Shown: positions 9,340 to 21,300 of the stretch, piece after piece | Position numbering within the stretch: position 1 is the stretch's first letter | How the letters are laid out: each line of letters starts with the position of its first letter | NCBI RefSeq assembly: GCF_000003605.2 | Contig: NW_003150265.1 | Span: forward strand, 1-22,334 | Length of the DNA stretch: 22,334 bases | From: Saccoglossus kowalevskii | Taxonomy: Eukaryota > Hemichordata > Enteropneusta > Harrimaniidae | Direction: 5' to 3' | Notes under the pieces: model-generated | Databases searched by the model: none | Told to the model about the DNA's origin: nothing | The model's input: the letters and a program-made list of their open reading frames with translations, nothing else | Translations under genes and position numbers: made by a program

Positions 9340-12300
9340 TGTTCCACTGATATCTCAAGAACCATACATTGAGTTTTGATGAAACTTGGTGCATAGATGC
9401 TCTGAGCCAATGCGCAGATTTGATGAGGTTTTGGTAAAAATCCCATGCATATTAATTATCTAATTTGCATGATAATTAGCTGATTTTTAGCTGTTTCATG
9501 ATTGTTCCACTGATATCTAAAGAACCACTCATTGGATTTTGATGATTAGTTTTGGGTAAAAATCTGTGCAATATTAATTACCTAATTTGCATAATGATTA
9601 ATCAATTTTCTGCTTTTCCACTGATATCTCAAGTTCTAATCATCACATTTCAATAAAACTTGGTACATAGATGTCATAGGACACTGCACAAACCTGATAG
9701 TTTTTAGGGTAATATGAGTACATATTAAATACTTAATTTGCATAATTAATTAATTTTCAGCTTTTGATATTTCAAGTAGTAATCATCACATTTCAATGAA
9801 ATTTGGTACATAGATGTCATAGACACACCCCTGATAGTTTTTAGGGTAATATCAGTACATATTAATTACCTAATTTGTATATTTAATTTTCAGCTTTTGA
9901 TATTTCAAGTAGTAATCATCACATTTCAATGACACTTGGTACATAAATGTCATGGGACACTGCACAGACCTGATAGTTTTTAGGGTAATATCAGTACATA
10001 TTAATTACCTAATTTGCACAATTAATTAATTTCCAGTTTTTGATATTTCAAGTAGTAATCATCACATTTCAATGACACTTGGTACATAGTTACTTAAGAA
10101 CTGTGCAGACCCCTGATTTTTTTGGGGTAAATATTTGTGCATATTAATTACCTTATTAGCATAATTAGTTAATTTTCAGCTTTTTGCCTGATNNNNNNNN
10201 NNNNNNNNNNNNNNNNNNNNNNNNNNNNNNNNNNNNNNNNNNNNNNNNNNNNNNNNNNNNNNNNNNNNNNNNNNNNNNNNNNNNNNNNNNNNNNNNNNNN
10301 NNNNNNNNNNNNNNNNNNNNNNNNNNNNNNNNNNNNNNNNNNNNNNNNNNNNNNNNNNNNNNNNNNNNNNNNNNNNNNNNNNNNNNNNNNNNNNNNNNNN
10401 NNNNNNNNNNNNNNNNNNNNNNNNNNNNNNNNNNNNNNNNNNNNNNNNNNNNNNNNNNNNNNNNNNNNNNNNNNNNNNNNNNNNNNNNNNNNNNNNNNNN
10501 NNNNNNNNNNNNNNNNNNNNNNNNNNNNNNNNNNNNNNNNNNNNNNNNNNNNNNNNNNNNNNNNNNNNNNNNNNNNNNNNNNNNNNNNNNNNNNNNNNNN
10601 NNNNNNNNNNNNNNNNNNNNNNNNNNNNNNNNNNNNNNNNNNNNNNNNNNNNNNNNNNNNNNNNNNNNNNNNNNNNNNNNNNNNNNNNNNNNNNNNNNNN
10701 NNNNNNNNNNNNNNNNNNNNNNNNNNNNNNNNNNNNNNNNNNNNNNNNNNNNNNNNNNNNNNNNNNNNNNNNNNNNNNNNNNNNNNNNNNNNNNNNNNNN
10801 NNNNNNNNNNNNNNNNNNNNNNNNNNNNNNNNCATAAACTGCCATCGAAAAAGGTCGTTATACAAACCAAAACACCAGTGGAAGACAGGTTATGCTCCCA
10901 TGTAACAAAGTTGAAAATGAGGAACATCATTTAATACATTGTAAATTGTACACAAAACAAAGAGACGCAATGTTTCACACTATCAACAGTGTAAATGCAA
11001 ATTTCCTGAATTTGGATAAAGAAAAACAATTTAAACATATTTTACAATCAAAAGATAAAAATACTATTATAGCCCTCTATGTGTACTTGAGTAACAGTAA
11101 ATGAACAAACAAAAGAATACACTCAGTCACACTTATTTAACTTTTTATTTACTCAACTTTCACCTACTTACTTTTTTAGTTATTCATTATTAACTTTATT
11201 ACATTTTAAACACCAAATTAGAAATGTAAAATTTTCTACACGGTTGTAATAAAGCTGTTATCTATCTATCTATCTAATGTTCCACTTATATAAAGAACCA
11301 CGAATTGGATTTTAATGAAACTTTTAACGAGAACTATGCAGAGACCTAATTAGTTTTTGGTAAATATTTATGCTTATTAATCACCTAATTAACATAATTA
11401 ATTAACACTGATATCTCAATGACTGATCATCACATTTGAATAAAATTTGGTACACAAATGCTCTAGGACAATAGACAGGCCTGATAAATTTTGGGTTAAA
11501 ATCTGATCATATTAATTATCTAATTAGCATAATAATTCATAATTGTTTTGTTCTGTTCTGTTTATATTAGCTACCTGATTTACATAATTAGTTTTCAGCT
11601 TTTGCCATTAATATCAGTAATTTTAATTAATTTTTAATGTGTCTTCAATACTCTCAGCACACGGGAGTTCTTCCTAAGCTTTCTTTGATTATGATTTTGT
11701 ACTGAAAACTGAATGGGGGGCTACTAACACAGGGAATTGGTTGAACCAACCAAAACAATTATATGTAGTGAATTGTTACAATGATTTCTATTGATAGTGT
11801 TGCTGTACGAGACGCTGTAGTTCATGGTTTACTACATACCAATGCAGGGGAAACGTTGTTGCATATATTAGCCACTGGAGTTGATGCTATTGAGTTAAGA
11901 TTGATAGAATATGGCAGGTAAGCTTTGAACAAAATACAAACTCTGGAAACTTTTGTTTTCATCATGGAATCATTCATAGACTGAGGTTATTTTTTCATTG
12001 AATCATTCATATAGACTGGAGTTATTAGTTCCCATTCGAATGAAGTTCGAAACATGGACTTATAATTCAGTCTCCGTTCGTCCGGAGTTATATTTCAGAA
12101 CTCTGCAGACCAAATCTGTTCATTCTTTGCATGTGTCTAGTACTTCCCTGGGACATATAAACATGCAGTGATTTACTGATTCAATTCAAGATAGCTGACT
12201 GGCAGCTACTTTATCAGTTTTTTTTGTTTAAATTTGGTACATATTTTACACATATTAAGATACATGTCTATGACGATATATTTTGCAGTTGGATCAAAGA

Positions 12301-15300
12301 TCGACCAACTTGCTTTTTGACCATACTACTATATCTCCAAGGACCATTTTCTTTCATATTTGGTATATACATCATACATATTGGAATACATGTCCATGTC
12401 AGTTTGTTTCATAATCAGATGAAAGATGGCTGACTGGCATCCATCTTGTTTTTTGGAAAATGTGACATCTTGGACAGGATTTCTCAGTTTTCAATCAAAT
12501 TTGATACAAACATACATGTTGAGATACATGTCCATGATGATTAGTTTTGTGTTTGAATCTATAATGGCCAACTGGCAGCCATCTTGTTTTTTCAAAATGT
12601 ATTGTTGACATGTTTTATTCTCTTCTAATTATACATGTCCATGGCAATTAGTTTCACAATAGGATCAAAGATGGTTGACTGCCTGTAATCTTGTTTTTTT
12701 AACCATATATCTATTTACATGAGCCTGGATAAATTATTTTGTTTTAAATACAAAAATGCATGAATAGCATATCCAGTTTAATTTCTGACCATATATTATG
12801 GAAGAGGCATTTAATACATCTAATTTCTGTTGATACTAGACCAGCCAATTATTCACTCTAAATTACTTACTATGCTTTTCATCCATATTACTTTATTTTT
12901 TGCATGAATAAATTTTCCCTAATTCCAATGGGAACTATGTCATTAACATAGGTCAGGCTTGTGTCTTATTGAATCTTCCATCAGTGGGTTATTATTACAA
13001 ATTAAATCATTCATAAGCCTGGTTAGGTGTCATTGAATCATTCATAGGTTGGTGTTGTTGCTTAGTTTCTATGTAATGTAAAACTCTTGGCAATTTCACG
13101 GCTGGTGGGCCTCTGTTTGGGGTTCAAAATTTCAAAAAATGATCATCAAATATTTTTTAGGACTTCTATTTTCATTGAAAAATTCACATACGTTGACTTT
13201 CAACGCTGGCAGTTTTACCACCAAGATAAAAGAAAGTATGCAGATGCTATTCTAAAATTTGATACATTTTTTTCTTGCTGAATTAAAAAGTAGACCGCCT
13301 AAAATTTCATTACAATGTCACCCAGTGTCATCTTTCTCCAAAAAATTAACATTAACGAACCTGGTTTGCCAAATTATACAATTATTTTTTTAAAAATGTT
13401 ATTAGTAATGTAAGAGTAAATTCCAAAAAGAAGTTTCAAATAAAACGAACACAACTGCATTGCTTTGTAGCAAATGATCACGGTAGCACAATGCTGCGTT
13501 TAACAATTGTTGATTATTACTCAGAATATAATAACGTGCAAACAGTAAATTGGTTGAATTATTATGAAATGCAAATAAATCTCAACTTAGTTTCATCGTA
13601 AGCAAATGATTCCAGTTGCATATTAAACACTCGATGTTGGAGAATTATCTGCTAAAAAATAAACTATGCATTTGAAAAATAATTTAACATTATTTACAGT
13701 GATAACAGCTCATTGTCGAAAGAAAGCTTACCCATTCACACTAGTCACAGTAAACATCATACTCTTGAATAGGCGTCAATGACTATGGTAAAACTTAGAC
13801 TCTATTTTAGGCATCAGGAATGATTGAATTGCCCAAAAAATGACGCCAAAATATTAAAAAAAACACCTTAAAAAACTGCCTAAAAAAATTTCTTGGTCCC
13901 ATTTTATTTTTTTAAAAACCCAAACTGTCGTTTAACAAACCAATTATAATAACCTTTTAACATTTCTATAACCAACACATTGCATTATGTCCAATATGTA
14001 CTTGCATTTATAACATTATATATTTATACAATGTATTTATTCATAATCTTTTTCAGCTTTCTCAACAATCCAGCACAGGATTTGACTCAGCTTATTAAGT
14101 TAGCATTCTCGGTTGTAAATAGACTATTAATATTAAAACCCAATCAAGATATTATGTCACCTTTGGAACAGGAATTAACAGAGCAACATAGAACTGTATT
14201 GCAAGACACTCCATTAATTGCTACAATTGCTAGCTATATCTACCATAGACATGACCCAAGATTACCAACATTATCAACTTTGTTGCTTAAAAGATTAGCT
14301 ATGGTAAGTAGCATTTCATCTCATTTCTAGTTAGTTCTTGGGTAAAATTTGTGAATAATTATTTATTTAATTTGCATAATAATTATCCAATTTTCGCTTT
14401 TCTCCAGATATATCACTAGAAATCCTCAGATTTTAACAAAACCTACTGATAGTTGATAGTTGCTCTTGGGTAATTTGAATTTTGTGCATAGTAATTACTT
14501 AATTTACATTCTAAAATTCAAATACGGTAAATTTATCTGAGGAATCTTAGCCAATATGAAAGAATGAATGATTAATTCAACTTATAAATAGGTCTATGTC
14601 CTTGTTGTTAAACACAGGACGTTAATGTTTTAATGACATTTGACTGACTGATGTAAATTTAATCCTGTTTCTGGACCAATGTTATTCATTTCTTGGATGT
14701 AGTTTCAATGATTTTGTGTAAATTTGGTACAAAGCCAAAATATATTTGTTTTCATTTTCTAGTATGGCCATTTTCTGCCAAGAAATTCAAATGACTTGTT
14801 TGAAATATAATTTAAAATTTAAATATTTAAATTTATATTGATTCACTTATCAAAATAGACTTCCTCTTTCTCTTTTTTCATCTTGTGCATGTCACCATAG
14901 TTACCATGTTATTGACTCTGTCACAAACAGTTTTAGTTGAATTCTTTCAAGTAGTTTGGGATCTCAGCCAAGTTTGATTTGTTCTATGTATAGTATATTT
15001 CAAGATATTCGTTACATTTCACTTAAGGTATAGATGCAGGTTTGTGGGCATGTGGAGTGAATATTTTTTTTTGCTTTTTCTTAACCAGACAGTCTTGGCT
15101 AGATAGTTTTAAAATTTCGGAGCATTGTCAGTGCTGGAACATACTGAAAAGTCAGTTTTAATATATAGGGAACCGAGGCACACATATGTGATTAAAAGTC
15201 CCGAAAGTTTGTTTACGTTGATCTTTGATTGACAAGTCACTGTTGATGTTGTATGCAAATGAGTTGCTGGCTTCAGTTACGGTGCGACGATGTGTGACTT

Positions 15301-18300
15301 CCTGTTCTGGACCCTGTTTACTTACCTCAAGCGCTATCAACTAGCCTAGCAAACTACAAAAAAACAAAAAAAACAAAACAAGATGTAGATGCTTCCAAGC
15401 ATGCAAGCGGAATAAAAAAACAAACATACAGTTGTAAATGATAAGTGAATTTTTTCACCCTTATCTGTCAACATGTCGACAACTTCTAGCCTGGCAGCTT
15501 CCAGTGGTTATACTGTTAAATAATTATTTTTTTATTTTTTTTCATGCATTTTTTTCTCTAAAGGAATTTTAAAACTGAAGTATACATTTTTCGTTTTGCT
15601 GTAACGATTACCATGCTGAAAGCTTTGCGATGCAATGAAAAAAAAAACACCATTGCTGTTCTGTCCAAATACACAAATGTAAAATGCTCAGTTAATTAAA
15701 AAATACCTCGGAAATTACAGAGATGCTGTTTTTAAACACCACGAAAAAATCAAGCACTCTACAATGCCATCTTGGTTACCTTAATCGGAACCATGCACCG
15801 GTAGCGATGTCGTCTCGTCTGTAGTTGAATGAAACCTGTCTCGATTTACAATACTTTCTAAGGCGACTTCATTTCAAATTTGTTTCACAGACGTTTCAGT
15901 GACTGAGTAGTAAAAACTGTGAAACGGTCCATTTTACTGGCGATCACGAAAAACTGCGTCATACAAAATATTTTTTTTTAAACGTTTCAGGAAACGTAAA
16001 TTTAGACTCAACCCACCCAATGGTGATCGCTATGTTTATATAGCTGTGTGAATATCTCATCGGCTTCATGTAATCCATTGTGCTCCTCCCTCAGTTTTCA
16101 TGCAAGGTATTGACTTCGCGGACGATTTTACATCTGCTTCCCTCAAATTGTAAATATTTTTATTTTATTTATTTATCTGACGATTGAACATCATCATTGG
16201 TATATGGTGGATTTTGGCATGTCATTGTGATGCAATAGCCATTTTTGTGGATGATAAATGTCACTTTCATGAAACGAACAATATCTCCATTCGTGTTTTC
16301 TGGTTGGTCAGAGAGATTGAAAACTAATTAGCTTCCACAGTTTTTGTCTTAAAAATTTTCACACTATTTCGACTATGTCTCTAAGAACAAAAGATGTCTT
16401 GGACAATGACATTCAAAGTGTAAAATACTGACCGGGATTGAATGAATCTATATATTGAGATTAATACAGTACATGTAGTATTATTTGATGAACTACCTTT
16501 ATAATGTCAATTAACTTAATTCTATTTATAACTTTTCTCTTACTTATTTTAAATCTATTGGGACCTTTTTGTCACCTTCAAAATGCATTTTCTTCAGATA
16601 AAATCATTCACTGTGTTTAATAATTATAGTCTAGATGTAAATGACTTGATAGTTTATCGCATACCTAGTATTGCCCGGCCTCGTAGTTCTATGGGGTTTA
16701 TCGCATACCTAGTATTGCCCGGCCTCGTAGTTCTATGGGGTTTATCGCATACCTAGTATTGCCCGGCCTCGTAGTTCTATGGGGTTTATCGCATACCTAG
16801 TATTGCCCGGCCTCGTAGTTCTATGGGGTTTATCGCATACCTAGTATTGCCTGGCCTCGTAGTTCTATGGGGTTTATCGCATACCTAGTATTGCCCGGCC
16901 TCGTAGTTCTATGGGGTTTATCGCATACCTAGTATTGCCCGGCCTCGTAGTTCTATGGGGTTTATCGCATACCTAGTATTGCCCGGCCTCGTAGTTCTAT
17001 GGGGTTTATCGCATACCTAGTATTGCCCGGCCTCGTAGTTCTATGGGGTTTATCGCATACCTAGTATTGCCCGGCCTCGTAGTTCTATGGGTAGTGCGCC
17101 TTCATATCAAGACAATAATTTCTCTTATCAAATACCTCATATTGCTGGCCTTGTAACACTTTGGGAAGTGCGCCCTTGTATCAGGACAATAATTTTCGTA
17201 GTAAAAATGTAATTACACCTATAGAGTATATGATAAAACCTTTATAGGATAGAGACTGCTTTTGCAGCCCTTGGCCATACTGCTTACATGTCCTCGTAAG
17301 CTTGGGTGTTTCTGCCATATGACCCCGGGTCGCAAAATCAAATGCAGCCTCTAGTCCATAAAGAATAACATGTTCTGGTAATTTGTACATACAGGTTGCT
17401 CCAATGTCAATTTATGGTTCACTTGGTATTCAAGTAGAAGCACTTAAAGATGCTTATCAATCAAGATTAGAAGCATTAACTGAGGTATGTATTGTTAACA
17501 TTGACTAACCTGTGTACCTGTGTTTTGACTGACCTATGTATCTTTCACATTGACTCAACTATATATCTTTCACATTGACTGACCTATGTATCTTTCACAT
17601 TGACTCAACTATGTATCTTTAACATTGACTGATCTATGTATCTTTCACATTGACTGACCTATGTATCCTTCACATTGATCTATGTATCTTTCACATTGAC
17701 TGATCTATGTATTTTTCACATTGACTGATCTATGTATCTTTCACATTGACTGATCTATGTATCTTTCACATTGACTGGCCTATGTATCCTTCACTTTGAC
17801 TGACCTATGCATCTTTCACATTGACTGGCCTATACATCTTTCACATTGACTGACCTATGTATTTTTCACATTGACTGATCTATGTATCTTTCACATTGGC
17901 TGACCTATACATCTTTCACATTGACTGACCTATGTATCCTTCACTTTGACTGACCTATGTATCTTTCACATTGACTGGCCTATACATCTTTCACATTGAC
18001 TGACCTGTGTATCTTTCACATTGACTCATCTATGTATCTTTCACATTGGCTGACCTATGTATCTTTCACATTGGCTGACCTATGCATCTTTCACATTGGC
18101 TGACCTATGTATCTTTCACATTGGCTGACCTATGCATCTTTCACATTGGCTGACCTATGCATCTTTCACATTGACTGACATATGCATTTTTCACATTGAC
18201 TGGCCTGTACATCTTTCACATTGACTGACCTATGTATCTTTCACATTGACTCACCCATGTATCTTTCACATTGGCTGACCTATGCATCTTTCACATTGAC

Positions 18301-21300
18301 TGACCTATGTATCTTTCACATTGACTGGAATATGCATCTTTCACATTGACTCACCTAAGTTTCTTTCACATGACTGACTTATGTATCTTTCACATTGACT
18401 CATCTATGCATTTTTCACATTGACTGACTATGTATCTTTTACATTGACTGACATATGTATCATTCACTTTGACTGATCTATGTAAATTACACTTTCACTG
18501 ACCTATGTATCTTCAACATTGGCTGACCTATGCATCTTTCACATTGACTGACCTATGTATCTTTCACATGACTGACTTATGTATTTTTCACATTGACTCA
18601 TCTATGCATTTTTCACATTGACTGACTATGTATCTTTTACATTGACTGACATGTGTATCATTCACTTTCACTGATCTATGTAAATTACACTTTCACTGAC
18701 CTATGTATCTTCAACATTGGCTGACCTATGTATCTTTCACATTGGCTGACCTATGCATCTTTCACATTGGCTGACCTATGCATCTTTCACATTGACTGGA
18801 ATATGTATCTTTCACATTGACTGACCTATGTTTCTTTCACATGACTGACTTATGTATCTTTCACTTTGACTGACCTATGTATCTTTCACATTGACTGACC
18901 TATGTATCTTTCACATTGACTGACCTATGTATCTTTCACATTGGCTGACCTATGTATCTTTCACATTGGCTGACCTATGTTTCTATCACATTGACTGACC
19001 ATAATGAGTGATTTTCTGTCATAGACCATCGTCCACTTCAACTCTGATTCATTTGAGACTTGGTGTATACATATCTGAGATAGACCTCACTTGTGCATTT
19101 CATGGTGATATTTTTAATTTTCTTATTTTGGTGAATATTTTTGTTAAAAAGTGATATTTTCGACTTCTTGTTAAAAACCGCAAGTCCGATCAATTTCATA
19201 TTACATATATCTACATACTACACATACTACAGGTACCTCTCTTCAGATTTGTTCATTTTGTGATGATATCTTCAAATTTCATGATTTGCGAAGCGGAGCA
19301 ATCTTAGCCGAGAGTCTACTTGTTTTCACACCCTGATAGCAGAATAGTGTTCTCCAGGTGAAACAGGTCATCTCAATATCTACAATGTTATGTATATATG
19401 AACACTGCATGTAGTACATCACAAACAATGTCCTTGCCACTTCCAACTGATTATTTTTCCTTGTTTGGATTTCAGGATACAAGATTAAAAGTGGTAATAT
19501 TGGAGTTCTTGACAGTTGCTGTAGAAACACAGCCTGGTTTGATTGAATTGTTTTTAGACCTAGAAGTCAAAGATTTAAGTAGACTGAATGCTACTGAAGT
19601 GAAATCAACGACAGAAAAGGTAACTACAACTTAATGGCTATCAATGTATAATTATATTAAACTAGATACAATTTTGGTTTAAAGTGTCTTCCTGTGCTGT
19701 TTAATTAAATGTATTTTGTATTATTTTTTTATTAGTTAGATATAAATGCAGGCCCACTATCTTAAGTCTAGTAAATGTTTGTTGTAAATTTTATAATTTG
19801 ACGGTTCTTTAGTACTGCATCTCCCCTCACCTGACTACTAAGATTCTCTGACAACTCATCGACTACTGTGTATCACTGACAATGACTTGTTCATTTCAGG
19901 AAATCAACCTTGGTAAATGGAGTATATTACAAATAGTTTTGGATATGATAGAGTCTAATAAACAGGTAATACAAATCTATCCACTTTATAAGATATCTGG
20001 TCATTTTGTTGACAGTCTTCATTCTTTAGAAAATCTATCTTGTCCAAACCAATGTTGCTTTCCTGTTTGCAGGGTACGACGCATTGTCCACCAGAGTTAC
20101 ATGCTGCTTGCTTATCATTTCTTTACTCATTATGGCAAGATAGGAGAGATACTGCTATGTCTGTTCTCAGAAAAAGGTGATTATCACATTACTCAAATTA
20201 CACATGAATTGTCTTTATCAAAAGTATTCATTCTATGTAATTGGCATAAAGAAACCCTCCCTTTTTTCATCCAATCAAGATATTTTTGTCCTGAAAAAAA
20301 CACCCACAAACAACATTTCATCATTACTTAAGTATGCATGAATTGAGTAATAATAAAATACATAGTATGCTAATATAGCAAAGCAATTTTTAAATCTGTA
20401 TAATTATAAATGTTCTTTTTGCAGACCACAGTTTTGGGAGAATGTTACGACTCCACTATTTAAAGATCTAACATTGTCAACAGATATTGGCACTAAGGTA
20501 AACAAGACAGCTTGTCATTGGGTGGGTGACCACTTAATAATACTCAGACTGTTTTCTATAAAATTTTGTATAAATATCACACATGTTGCGTTTCTGTAAC
20601 CTTAATCCTTCATTGGACTTTTGTCTGTGTGTCCATTTTCAGTGATACTCCCATAACAAACATTGACACGCAGATCGCCACAAACCAACCGATCTGACAC
20701 ATACCGCGCGTGGAACTATGGGAAAAGTGGTCGGAACTATTTCCAAATTGTGTCAACGCATGTGGCGCTATTTGGTTGGTTTGCAGCAATCTGCAGGGTA
20801 ATGCCAATATTGAGAAAAATTAGACCTTTGACCTCCCAATTTACATGCATTTTAATGTTTATAAAATAAGACATTCTGATGAGTGTTGTGCATTATTTTA
20901 ATTTATCAACTCATTAAAGACTAAATCTTGCTATCTTGCTAAAAATCAGGAGAGAATATGTTCAAAACAAGAAAAATACTTGTATATCGTTCCACGGAAG
21001 AAACACTGATTAAAATGGTGGCGGTTGGATATTTAGACTTGAGAGGCTCGTTATGTGTCATAAGACACAGGTCTGTGCTGAATAGCGCCACCTGAGTTGA
21101 CACAATGCCATGACAAATTTTGTTCGAAACTATTACCTAGTGAGTGGCAGCTTTTCTTAATGTCAACATACTGGTGGGCCATTTTTGTTAAACATTAAAA
21201 CATCAACTACTTGTCAGGCATACCTTGGCTAATTTAATTAAAACATCAACTACTTGTCAGGCATACCTTGGCTAATTTAATTAAAACTGGATATTAAAAT

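Larger units (their letters stand above)
9249..11691 (+). mobile_element. Family A element, interrupted by a LINE remnant and the assembly gap
   Basis: The head is a compound hairpin: GACTCC (9249-9254) pairs with GGAGTC (9275-9280), with an inner GTGC-GAA-GCAC. A TG microsatellite follows, then six degenerate units each starting GATATYT (9349, 9512, 9623, 9776, 9899, 10042). Family A sequence resumes at 11275. It ends with GCACACGGGAGT (11657-11668), an exact 12-base reverse complement of ACTCCCGTGTGC in the head (9250-9261), followed by CTAAGCTTTCTTTGATTA. No coding capacity of its own. It fills most of intron 10. Confidence 0.7.

Noticed and set aside
9092-9394. Minus-strand open frame with a His-Thr run
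   Set aside because: The run is the translation of the GT microsatellite; the rest is repeat sequence.
10193-10832. A missing NUP188 exon in the gap
   Set aside because: Exon 10 ends in phase 2 and exon 11 begins in phase 2, and the protein aligns to vertebrate NUP188 without a missing block.
10165-10930. Open frames spanning the N run
   Set aside because: They consist almost wholly of unknown residues from the assembly gap.
10892-11104. Independent 70-residue gene
   Set aside because: Best explained as a frame-broken C-terminal piece of a LINE ORF followed by its 3' UTR and tail.
12224-12608. Hydrophobic short open frames in intron 11
   Set aside because: They are read-through of successive family B repeat units with no conserved protein pattern.
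19882-20331. 149-residue open frame as a separate gene
   Set aside because: It overlaps NUP188 exons 15 and 16, reads exon 16 in the wrong frame and continues through introns.
20727-21137. Similar flanks GGTCGGAACTATTTCC and GTTCGAAACTATTACC as target-site duplication of the MITE-like element
   Set aside because: Only about 12 of 16 bases agree and they are not directly adjacent to the inverted ends; too weak to call.
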